Below, one piece after another: positions 14,401 to 23,636 of a DNA stretch of 64,000 nt. A program made the position numbers and the translations under genes. The first letter of the stretch is position 1; each line of letters starts with the position of its first letter. The stretch spans positions 2,108,001 to 2,172,000 of the forward strand of contig OZ218963.1 in assembly GCA_965112735.1 (NCBI GenBank), written 5' to 3'. The notes beneath the pieces are model-generated. The model saw nothing but the letters and a program-made list of their open reading frames with translations. It had not been told where the DNA came from and did not search any database. The stretch is from Phaeosaccion multiseriatum. Lineage: Eukaryota > Ochrophyta, other classes.

Positions 14401-16771
14401 CCGGAAACCGCCCACAAGGACTTCCGTCTGTGGCTCACCTCCATGCCTTGCGTGGAGTTCCCTGTATCAATTCTTCAGTCCGGTGTGAAGATGACCAACG
14501 AGCCCCCCAAGGGCCTCAAGGCCAATCTCAAGAGTGCGTACTACAAGCTCGACGACACCGCCCTGGAGGCCACGAGCAGGCCTGATGTGTACAAAAAGCT
14601 TCTCTTTGCCCTCTGCTTCTTCCACGCTAACGTGCAGGTGGGTCGGGGTGGGCATGTGTGTGCGTGTTGGTGTGAGGGTGTAGGTGTTTGTGGGTGGGTG
14701 GGCGGGTGGGTAGGTGGGTAGGTGGGTAGGTGGGTAGGTTGGTGGTACAGGCCAGGAAGTGTGATACAGAGGAAGACCAAAGCAAAGCAGAGAAGACGAC
14801 ACCGCCGCCGCTATCCTTGCCAAAAGTGTCTCTCATCCCGTCCTCCCCTCTCCTTGTTGTTACGCCCATCATCAGGAACGGAGAAAGTTCGGGCCATTGG
14901 GATGGAACGTTCCGTACGAATTCAACGAGACCGATTTGGACATTAGCAAGGGCCAGTTGGAGATCTTCCTCGACAGTTACGACTTTGTTCCGTACCGCGT
15001 GCTGAACTTCCTGACGTCGTACATCAACTACGGCGGTCGAGTGACGGACTACATTGATCTGCGCACCATTGATGTCATCATGCGACAGTTCTACACAGAG
15101 GAGGTGCTGCAGCCTGACTACAGCTTCGACGCTCACGGGTAAGGGAGGGAGGGAGGGAGTGATGGAGGAGGGAGGGAGGGAGGGAGGGACGGAGGAAGGG
15201 AGTGAGTGAGCGAGTGAGTAAGTGAGTGAGTGAGTGAGTGAGGGTGGGAGGTGCGCACCAATAGTTTCTTACATGATCCCCTCCTCCCCCTCCCCCTCCT
15301 TCCGCCCACTCCTCGAACAACCCCAAACCACCACAACGTCAGCGTGTACACGTCGCCTGACTTTGGTAAGAGCGGCGCAGGCGGTGAAGAGCAGCACGCT
15401 TCGGCACATAGGGCCTACATGGAACACATTGAGGTGTGTGTGTATGCTATTTGTGTATGCGTGTGTGCGTGTGTGTGTGAGCGTGTGAGCGCGTGTGTGC
15501 GTGTGTGCGTGTGTGTGCATGCGTGTGTGCGTGTGTGAATGTGTGTATATGCACAGGATGATGGTGGACCTTTAACGTACCAAAGAAGAAACACTTCTTT
15601 TTTCCCCCTTCTCGACATTTCCTTTTCCTCTCTCTTTCTATATATACTTACTATAAATTATATGTATATATATGTGTGTGTGTGTGTGTGCGCGCGTTTG
15701 TGGTGCCGCTCTGCCCGCTCCCCCGGCCCGCCGTCTCAGACGCTTCCCTTGACCGCGGGGCCTGGAGTGTTTGGCATGCACGAGAACGCCAACATGAGCT
15801 GCGCCCTCGCGGAGACTTTCTCCATCTTCAACACCATCACCTCCATGGAGGCAGGGGGCGGCGGCGGAGGAGGAGCCGGGGGCTTGGAGGCAGTTGTGGC
15901 GGCCACCGCGAAGGACATTCAGGACAAAATCGCAAAGAGGGGCGAGTTCGATATCGAGGCCATCACCATGCAGTACCCCGTTGAGTATAACGAGAGCATG
16001 AACACTGTGCTCGTGCAGGAGTGCATTCGGTACAACAAGGTGAGTGGGTCGAGGGAGGACATGTGGAGCAGGTATATGGGCCGGCAGGCGACTCCAAGAG
16101 GGCGGACCGCGATATCGGGCCGCGTGTGCAAGAGCTTGATGGCGTTCGATGCGCCCTCCCCCCCCCCCCCCGCCCCTGCTCTTTATGGAACCGTTCTCTT
16201 TGGTCGCGCAGTCCCAACACCCACACATTGTCCCCCCTGCCTGCCCCTCCATTCCCCTCCCTGCCCCACGCAGCTCATCTCGGAGGTGCTTCGAACCCTT
16301 CCTGCCCTACGGGCTGCCCTAGGTGGCCTCGTGGTCATGTCGGCGGAGCTTGAGGCCATTAGCAATGCTGTTGCCGTCAACGCCGTGCCCTCTTCGTGGG
16401 AGGCCAAGGTGGGTGAGGACGCGTTTGTTCTGTTTTGTCTGATTGATGTTCCCGCACGGTTGTTTATCCCCTGTCGCTCCCCTGCCGATGCAAGTACACG
16501 TGCGTTCCGTGGGTCGCTCCATGGTCCTATGCCTCCAAATCCGATCCTTCCTCCGGCCCGCCTGCTCCAGCTGCTTGGCGTGTGGAGTCTTCTACTATAA
16601 GCTATCGTCACCTCCTTTGTTCGCGAGACACACACTCGCTGCTCACTGCCACCCCACATATGGCGCTCTGTGCCTCCCCGCCTATATGCTTGCACTCCCA
16701 TTTTTGACGTCTTTTGAATGGATGCCTTGTCTGCCTGCCTGCCTGCCTGTCTGCCTGTCTGTCTATCTGCC

Positions 16772-16803
<32 letters not shown>

Positions 16804-16831
16804 CGCCTATCTGTCTGTCTGTCTGTCTGCC

Positions 16832-16879
<48 letters not shown>

Positions 16880-18019
16880 CGTTTGTGTGTGTGTGTGTGC
16901 CTGCCTGCCTGCCTGCCTCTGCCTTTATTAGGCCTACCCGTCGATGAAGCCCCTGTCGAGTTGGGTGGAAGACTTGGATGCTCGCCTCGCCTTCCTGCAA
17001 ATATGGCTCGACGGAGGGGTGCCCCCGGTGTTTTGGATATCGGGTTTCTACTTCCCTCAGGTGAGCGGCCTTACCCTGACCCACTTGAGTGGCGGAGTGT
17101 TAGGGAGCGAGAGGGGCGGGGGCAGGGGCCGTCTGGCGAGCCAACCGAAGGGGTACACTATTGCTTTGCCTCCTGTCTGCCTTTCTTCCCTCCCCTTTCC
17201 TTCCTTCCTCCCTCCCTTCCTTCCTTTCTTTCTTCCTTCCTTCCTCCCTCCCTTCCTTCCTTCCTTCCTTCCTTCCTTCCTTCCCTTCTTTCTTCCTTGC
17301 TTCCCCTGCCCATCTGCGCCCCGCCGCTCGAACTCTCCCCAATGAGCTTTCCCCTTGTGCTTTCTATACACGTCCATGCGTTGTGGTGTGTATCTCAGGC
17401 TTTCTTAACGGGCACCCTCCAAAACTACGCGAGGAAGCATCAAATGGCAATTGACACGGTGCGTGAACGAAACCTTTGATGACTGGCCTTTCTCTTGTCT
17501 GTTCGCACTCGCATGCAGCGCTCGCAGCCCTTTGCCCTTCTTCCATCCCTCTTCTGCTTGCCTAACCCTCTTATCTGTTGCACTTGTCGTTTGGGATTGT
17601 CCACCCTCCCTCAGGTCGCATTCAATTTCCTCATGGTTGAGACACCGTGGGAAGACATTCCCTCCCGACCGCCAGATGGGGCGTACATTCGCGGCTTGTT
17701 CCTGGAAGGAGCAAGGTGGGACGCCGAGCAGAGCTCCATCAATGATAGTAGACCCAAGCAGTTGTACACAGCGCTGCCTGTCATCCATCTCTCGCCGGAG
17801 CAGCACCGCAAGGAGCCCAGCGCGGGTGTGTATCGCTGCCCTGTATACAAGGTCTTATCGAGGAGAGGCACCCTTTCCACAACGGGCCACTCCACCAACT
17901 TCGTCATGTGGATCGACGTACCCTCGAAGCGGAAAGACACCATGAACAACCAGAACAAATCCGACCAGGAGGTTTGGATCAAGGCAGGAGTCGCCGCCTT
18001 CTGTCAGCTCAAGTTCTGA
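2..18019 (+). CDS. Axonemal dynein heavy chain, inner-arm (DNAH1/3/7/12-like), motor part; 5' truncated by window
   Basis: ATP-driven microtubule motor of cilia. Exons: 2-43, 486-854, 1170-1428, 2075-2571, 2867-3016, 3169-3366, 3513-3725, 4020-4184, 4474-4610, 4842-5169, 5498-5691, 6095-6549, 6785-6954, 7207-7695, 8079-8253, 8513-8727, 9095-9193, 9500-9646, 9941-10440, 10627-11015, 11247-11485, 11711-12142, 12493-12838, 13160-13440, 13801-14072, 14328-14637, 14876-15138, 15343-15433, 15740-16039, 16274-16408, 16932-17060, 17399-17458, 17615-18019. All phases agree, giving 2817 residues. Seen: AAA1 P-loop GPAGTGKT (about 830), AAA2 [11 protein letters not shown]3 [11 protein letters not shown]4 GVGGSGRQS, the Ala/Lys-rich stalk and microtubule-binding region (9095-10700), AAA5/6, and a C-terminal domain with CPVYK and [14 protein letters not shown]. 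The tail and linker lie upstream. The P-loop and C-terminal motifs are typical of single-headed inner-arm chains; the exact subtype is uncertain. The intron at 3017 uses a GC donor. Confidence 0.96.
44..485 (+). repeat. Dynein intron filled with (CTGT)n microsatellite
   Basis: The donor GTAAGG follows the first partial exon. From about 168 to 470 the intron is nearly pure CTGT/CTCTGT repeat. It runs into (CATC)n before the acceptor at 484-485. Long Cys/Leu/Ser ORFs here are artefacts of the repeat. Confidence 0.9.
1088..1149 (+). repeat. 13-bp minisatellite in dynein intron
   Basis: A degenerate unit CTTGACACGTACG is repeated about four to five times near the 3' end of the intron 1429... upstream neighbour (855-1169), just before the exon that starts at 1170. 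Confidence 0.7.
1740..2066 (+). repeat. Pyrimidine (CTCCC/CCT)n tract in dynein intron
   Basis: More than 300 bp of almost pure pyrimidine ends in (CCT)n directly before the acceptor at 2073-2074, so the repeat forms a greatly extended polypyrimidine tract. Confidence 0.9.
2690..2853 (+). repeat. (CCTT)n pyrimidine tract in dynein intron
   Basis: CCTT-type repeat lying between exon 2075-2571 and the acceptor at 2865-2866. A similar CCTT block sits in the intron at 17180-17300. Confidence 0.85.
5339..5487 (+). repeat. (CAA)n microsatellite in dynein intron
   Basis: About 150 bp of CAA repeat with a few CGA interruptions, ending a few bases before the acceptor at 5496-5497. It reads as poly-Gln, poly-Thr or poly-Asn in three frames and poly-Val on the other strand; none of these is coding. 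Confidence 0.9.
5978..6040 (+). repeat. 12-bp minisatellite in dynein intron
   Basis: Five nearly perfect head-to-tail copies of CTGCTATTGACA lie inside the intron 5692-6094. Confidence 0.85.
6550..6663 (+). repeat. (GAG)n microsatellite directly after a splice donor
   Basis: The intron starts GTGAGGAAGAGG and runs into about 100 bp of GAG repeat. It is the purine-rich counterpart of the pyrimidine repeats found at intron 3' ends. Confidence 0.9.
16722..16920 (+). repeat. (CTGT/CTGC)n microsatellite in dynein intron
   Basis: Second CTGT-type block of the dynein gene, in intron 16409-16931, shortly before the acceptor at 16930-16931. Confidence 0.88.
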
Positions 18020-18289
18020 GTACTGAGCCTCCGTCGCGAGTGAATGAATCGCTGCTGCTGGTTAAAGATAGAATTATGTAGGTAGTTTTGCGCTTAAGTG
18101 TTTAAAGCGAACTATTCTACCCCTGGCGCTCTTGACCGCGGCGAAAGTGTGAAGCAAGGTGTGGCGCTGTGCGTGGCGCTGGCCGGCCCCTGCGGCCCCA
18201 GCTGTTGGAAGTCGAGCCACAGAGTACCTTCCTTTCGAGAGATTGTGACCACGGTCAAGTGCCACGGTGCACATTTGTTCTTTGCATTT

Positions 18290-19636
18290 CTGTGATTTCG
18301 CGGTTGAGTGGCACTTTTGACGCCCCGTGATTTTTTTTTGACGCCAAATGACGATTACTTTGACGACGTTTGACGACTTTTGAACCCCTTTTTTACCCAC
18401 TTTAAAGCCCTATTTGACGCACTTTGACGCCCTTTGACGCCCTTTGACGCCCTTTTCCGTGATTTTGTTTTACGTGATTTTTTTTAGACGAAATTAAGGC
18501 GAATTAAGATACTGTCAATTTCAGTTCAAAACAGCACTTTGAAAGTTGGGGAGGAAAAAAAGGGAGACATTGGAAAAAAACTTGGGGGGTTCAGGAAAAG
18601 CCTCTACAGTCCCCCGCATAGCTTCTCTTGCAGCATAGAGCTCCACGGAGCTTCTAATCTCTCTTACAGCCTTGAGGTTTTGCTTTCTCACGAAGAGCGG
18701 AGCGAAATATGACGAGGTTGAAGTCTGGGAATATACTCCCCCCCCCTGCTGATTCTGCCGTCGGTGCAAGCACAAGATGTACAAGAAGCGGTGGAGGAAG
18801 TGTGGAGATAGTTCCTGCACCCCAGCAGCTCTCCTCTTGGGAATCTGTCTCGAAGAGGAGAAAGGACTCGGCGGGGAGCGAGGAACAAGGAGGTGAGGGG
18901 GGTTGTTGGCCGGGTGCAAGGCGGGACGGGGATAAGACGACACCGAGCTAAAGGGGGAGTACTCAGTGCTACTCAGGGACCCAGCGGGAGTAGTAGTGAC
19001 AGCAGCGACAACGAGGAGGAGGAGTTGGGGGGGCCGGGCAACCAGCAGCGGAGCAGCCGGGCAGCCAAGGCAGGGTAGAGCTACATGAGTATGTGTAATA
19101 TATATATTATATATACCTCACAGCCTTGAAGTGTTGCACAGTTAAGGGAAGGAGTTTCAAGGTGCAGGCAGTCACAGATCCGCAAAAGATCGGCCAGTTC
19201 CAGCTCTCAGGCCAGGCGGGAATCCTTCCATTGATGTCAAGTGGTTCGCCGAGCGAGTGCGGCGCTTTCTTGTCAGTGGAAAGGGACCAAAGCTGTTGGG
19301 GAGAAGGCGTCTAACGTCCTCACATACAGTGAGGATGGGCTCAGCATTGTTGAGTGGCCTGTCTATATTGTGCAGGCCCCTGCGCACAAGCGAGGTCTCG
19401 TGCAATTTTCTTCTGTGCCTCGTTGTCCTGGTACTTCTGGATTACCTTCCACCTAAATCGGTCAGAGTATGTATTCACTATGACTCCCACGCAGGTGAAT
19501 CCTACTCTTCCTGCTCTCTAGGGCACTGTAGAGGCTCTTCCTGAACCCCCCAAGTTTTTTTCCAATGTCTCGAGTTTTTTCCTCCCCAACTTTCCAAGTG
19601 CGGTTTTGAACTGAAATTGACAGTAAAGGGCGTCGG
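18290..19636 (+). mobile_element. Copy of fold-back element A, truncated and split by element B
   Basis: Begins CTGTGATTTCGCGGTTGAG, the same first 31 bases as the complete element at 42742-43475. It carries GACGCC/GACGAC repeats and then a block (about 18450-18511) that is the reverse complement of 42882-42945. It is interrupted at 18512 by another transposon and resumes at 19624 with TAAAGGGCGTC. It then loses similarity near 19636, so the right terminus is missing. No protein is encoded. Confidence 0.85.
18512..19623 (+). mobile_element. Element B: 1112-bp inverted-repeat transposon with TA target duplication (Tc1/mariner-like, non-autonomous)
   Basis: The terminal inverted repeats of about 98 bp (18512-18610 and 19526-19623, about six mismatches) start CTGTCAATTTCAGTTCAAAA. 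TA flanks both ends (18510-18511 and 19624-19625). The interior of about 0.9 kb contains only short ORFs and an AT-rich stretch near 19100. I see no DDE transposase, so this is probably a non-autonomous derivative. Superfamily assignment rests only on the TA duplication. Confidence 0.85.
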
Positions 19637-19984
19637 AGAATAATAGTGTATGCCAGCATATAGTCGCGTGCGAGAGAAATACCTCAGTTCTTTCTCTCTC
19701 CCACGACTACCCTGCCGGTCAAAACTTTCGAACTCAGAGGGGATGGAGAGTGTTGGGTTGGCTGCTATGGCTGAGGTGCTGGGTTGGCAGCTGTCCCCCA
19801 ATCAATCGTTGGAATTTCCGCTTTGTATTGACAGTTATTTACAACTATTTTACGTTATCTATTTACACGCACGCACACACATACACACAGTGACACACAC
19901 ACGCACGGACACTCACACGCAACCTCTCTCACACACCCACACCCACACCCACACCCACACACACACACCTCCCTCTCACACTTA
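19637..19984. other. Intergenic, with (CA)n/(CACACC)n tract
   Basis: Between the nested elements and the 3' end of the minus-strand gene. A CA-rich microsatellite fills about 19868-19978. No gene seen. Confidence 0.6.
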
Positions 19985-21251
19985 TTACCCTCCTACCCTG
20001 GTTGCACTACCCTCCCCCCTCTGACCCTCTGTCAGCTCCTGAAGCCTCAGAAGCCGCTGCTCCTCTGCCTTCCTCTTGTCTAACGCCTTCCCACCAATAA
20101 CGACTCGGAGCCGCTCCTCTGTGAGACCCCCATAGATGCCAATACAGTCGATGTTGTAGGTACCTCCACCTCCAGCGAGGATGCGCCGTGACCTCCGAGG
20201 AGGAGGAGGAGGAGCACCCCCCCGCAGCCGCAGCGGTTGGTCCCGTTGTGCGGCAGCTATAGCACGCATGGCCACTCCATTGTGCACGTGAGCCAACTCC
20301 GTCGCAAACGATGACGCGACGGTTAAGTGTTGTACCTGTGAGTGAAGTGTAGTGAGGAGTGTGAGCCAACTTCGTTGCAATGGATGACGCGACAGTTAAG
20401 TGTTGTACCTGTGCTTGTGAGCCTCGGATCTGACGCTTAGCTCGGGATCGTTTGAGCACCGCTATGCGATGAGCGCGTGCTGCCTGTGCTCGTGTCGAAT
20501 CCTCTCCTCCATCGTGCTGTGTAGAAGAGGGAGTTGGAGCAGGACCTAGTGGAGGGCACCTACGAGGGTACCTACGAGCAAAGGCACGTAGGGCAACGCG
20601 TCGTGCACGTGCTTGTCGTGTGAGGCGATCCCGAGCGTCCTCTGCCTCTCTGCGACAGATACCGGCGCGGGCGCCAGCGCGGGCAGCAATGGCCCAAAGA
20701 TGGGCACTTTCAGCTTCGCGTGAGCCGCACTGAGCCTGGGTGAGGCTTTGCTGTAACGCAACGCGCCCGTCGTCGTCCCCAGTCCACTGCTGCAGACGGC
20801 GCGCACGGAGACGGACACGTATGTTCCACTGCCGCGTGACCCATTCCGCGCTGTGAACATCTGCCCTCGCCTGCGCCAGCAGCTCTTCATCCCCCTTGTC
20901 ATGCCCGGCTGAGGCTGCCCTCACTTGCGCCAGCAACTCTTCATCCACCTTGTCATCCTCGGCTGAGGCTGCCCTCACTTGCGCCAGCAGCGCTTCATCC
21001 ACCTTGTCATCCTCGGCTGATGCGACTGCTGGTGCTACTGCTGGTGCTACTGCAAGTGGAAGAGAGTGCTGAGGACATGATGGTCCCACACGATCTGCTA
21101 TCAACCAGTCCCCTTCGTCCCCCACGTCATCCTCCTCGTCCTCGTCTCGGCTGGTGTTAGTGTCGTTCTCAGCAGGGTCGACAGGGTGGATGAGCCACCC
21201 CTCCGATGTGCTCTCCTCCTTACAGCAGGCATACCCTAATCCAACTGCCAT
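19985..21251 (-). CDS. Hypothetical protein with acidic tandem repeats, probably two exons
   Basis: Not recognised. Proposed exons are 20409-21251 and 19985-20335 (397 residues from the ATG at 21251; an upstream in-frame ATG lies at 21356). The N-terminal third is acidic and has three tandem copies of a unit resembling SAEDDKVDEELLAQVRAA (about 20870-21030). The middle is Arg/Ala-rich and helical. The second exon reads a charged C-terminus with GGTYNIDCIGIYGGLTEE. Without splicing, the frame changes into low-complexity sequence after a 73-bp tandem duplication. The 73-bp segment starts GTACAA and ends CACAG, so removing it as an intron restores the better frame. The start region is itself duplicated. 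Expression is unproven. Confidence 0.45.
20336..20408 (-). repeat. 73-bp direct duplication acting as a possible intron
   Basis: Two diverged copies of the same segment lie head to tail (one inside 20336-20408, the other just 3' of it on the minus strand). Each junction has the form CACAG|GTACAA, so the duplicated unit carries both a donor-like and an acceptor-like end. Its length, 73, is not a multiple of three. Confidence 0.7.
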
Positions 21252-21570
21252 GGTCAGTCCTGCCGCAGGAAGAGCACGATATGAGAAGAGGTGGAAGTCA
21301 GAGACGCGGAAGCAGCAGCAACCGAGAAGGAAAGAGGCAGACGCACGGGGATCCACAGGAGCAGCGCCTTGGGGATAGCTGTATCTCTCACCTCACAGCA
21401 GGATACGCTAATCCAACTGCCATGGTCAGTCTTCTTGCCGCAGGAAGAGCACGATATGAGAAGAGGTGGAAGTGAGAGACACGGGAGCAGCAGCAACCGA
21501 GAAGGAATGAGCCAGACGCACGGGGCTCCACAGGAGTGGCGCTTTGGGGATAGCTGTATGTCTTTCTATT
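21229..21570. repeat. 172-bp tandem duplication over the 5' end of the minus-strand gene
   Basis: Two copies (about 21229-21400 and 21404-21570) share CCAACTGCCATGGTCAGT and the following sequence with scattered differences. On the minus strand each copy contains an ATG followed by AVGL. Only the downstream copy continues into the long ORF; the upstream one stops after about ten codons. Confidence 0.8.
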
Positions 21571-21935
21571 GCTATGTGTGGATGATTTGGTCGATTTGTC
21601 GATTTGATTTGGTGAATTTTGAACTCCCCCCCCCATGGCCATGAAATTTCTGCCCAAAGTGCTCGGAGCGCTGAGAGCGCAGAGCAGCGTTTCCTGAGCG
21701 CTCTGGAAAAATTTGGTGGAAAAGTCGATGGCCCAAATTTGGGGTGGGTGGGGGGGGGGGGGGAAATTTGAGAAATAGAGGAAACATCTCACATACGGTA
21801 AGATAGAAAGCGTACTCGCTACGCTCGCACGCGAAAAAAAAGAAGCTCCAGTTTCAGTTTCGGTTTCATTGGCCTTGCAGTAAGTCAATGGTTGTTTCGG
21901 GTGACCTCCTTTATCGATCATCAACACGCAAGACG
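21571..21935. promoter_or_regulatory. Divergent intergenic region
   Basis: Lies between the minus-strand hypothetical gene and the plus-strand EF-hand-like gene, so it should hold both 5' regions. It contains C/G homopolymer runs (21627, 21750) but no core promoter element I can defend. Confidence 0.35.
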
Positions 21936-23332
21936 ATGGCGTTCTTCGGATTGACTGCTCTGTGAGTGAATAGCTTACGCGTCGCAGCCATTATCACCGG
22001 CTTGCGGTCTCTCCCCTCCTTTGTTCGGCGGCTCAGACGGTTAAATTCCTCCCTTTTCCCCTGGCCGCGCGCCTCCCTCGCCCCTTTCCCCTCCCTTCTT
22101 TGCTGGTTCTCGTCTTACTCCTTGCGTACACTTTCCTCCCTTTCCTCGCTTCCTCCTTTTCTCCAATGATGAATCTAATATTCTGCAGTGGGCCTCAGAA
22201 CCAAATCAAGGCTTTGAAGAAGGAGCACTCTCTTCTTCAGGTCTTCACGCCCAAAGATGTGGCGGACGCATTTGGGAGAGTGGACACAGCTCGGGAAGGG
22301 TCCATTTCCGCTGGCCAGGTAGGAACTCTTTTCTCGCGGTCCATACGTGTTCAGCTCCGCCACACTTTCATCCAGCGTACACTCTGACAAATCCCTCTTG
22401 CCTTCCGTCCTTCCACCCCCCTCAAAACGCTGCTGCTGTCGCGTCTGGCACTGGCCCCGCCATGGAATACTAGTTGCCCGACTTCTTGACAGAGCTCTAC
22501 CACGGGGCCGCTAATCCAGGAGAGTTGCAAAGACTACAGGGCGAGTTTTGCGCTGGAGGAGGCACATCAGTAGCAGGCGCAGGACGGAGGATAAGTGATC
22601 AGGAGATTATCACTGGTATGGAGCGGTGAGTACTCCTGCTTCACACCCTTCTTCACATGAACGTGTTTGCGATGAAGCCCAACTTTCGATGAAGTCCACC
22701 TGTCCATCGGCTTCTCTTGCTCGGCACCCGCACCCGCTCCGAAGCAGTGACCTTCTCCGGCCTTGAGATGCCCCCCCCTAGCCCTCACCCTCCCACCCTC
22801 CCCCTCTTCGCACTCTTCTCTGCCCCTCGGTTCCCACGACGGTGTAGGATCCAGATGGGGCTCGAGCGCAGCACCAAGGAGAATCAGTACAAGGCGGTGG
22901 ACAAGAGCAGCGGGGAGCTCAGGGAGATGAACCGCCGCCACATTCGACCGCAGGAGGGTCCGGAGGACATGTACGTCGCCCCCCTCACCGCGACTCAGGA
23001 TATCGGCTGGCAGGCCACGCACGTAAGTATGGGATTCGTCACAGGGAGCTCGAACGTTTGCGTGGACCTGTGCGCCCTCCTCTTTGGAGTTCTCTTCTTT
23101 CTTCGCGAGTCTGTGCTCTGTTCCACTGCTTGAACACAAGGGCCTGACGACTCCTCCCGATCTATTTCCGCCTCTCTCTCTCTCTCTCTTGATTGCGTGT
23201 GCGTTTGTGGATCCCATCCTTTCTGCCCCTTCGTTACAGCCCAATCCGCATCGACAAGCAATTCGGGGCAAGAAGAGCTGCCCAGAGACCATCTACCAAA
23301 GTGAGCTTATCAAAAGCGGCATTTTCTACTGA
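21936..23332 (+). CDS. Small EF-hand-like protein, probably ciliary
   Basis: Five phase-consistent exons: 21936-21961, 22189-22318, 22474-22625, 22848-23022, 23240-23332; 191 residues. The first exon codes only MAFFGLTAL. Residues about 29-55 form a degenerate EF-hand (loop DTAREGSISAGQ, with weak calcium ligands). The C-terminal half has a QDIGW motif, then SCPETIYQSELIKSGIFY at the very end. Such a short Trp motif followed by a conserved hydrophobic tail resembles small microtubule-associated ciliary proteins. I cannot assign a named family, and the ciliary role is inferred partly from its neighbours (dynein and SHIPPO genes). Confidence 0.72.
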
Positions 23333-23636
23333 TAAGAGAGAGGAGAGAGAGAGAGTGAGAGGAGAGAGATGGAGGGGAGGCAGGGGTGAGCTAAGATGCT
23401 TTCCTGTCTGCTCACGTCATTCGGAGATTATCTGGACCAAACTAAGATGGCATGGTTGTACACATTAAATTACGAAATGAAGAAAGACAAAACACAACCC
23501 TTTCACTCCTCCCAATAGCTTCTGGTAAGGTAAGTGTTCAGACCCTCCTCTGCTCTTTGAGACGTCTGGCAAGGACAAGGCCGCCCGAGCGGAGCCCAAC
23601 GGAGGAAGAGAGGGCGAGGAAGGAGTTGAGGCTCCT

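Noticed and set aside
18512-19623. Possible transposase or retrotransposon coding sequence in element B
   Set aside because: Only short, interrupted frames; I could not find DDE/DDD residues, an integrase or a reverse transcriptase motif.
20007-20335. C-terminal part of the unspliced 449-codon minus-strand ORF
   Set aside because: After the 73-bp duplication this frame becomes Trp/Ser-rich low complexity; the alternative frame reached by removing 73 bases looks more like protein.
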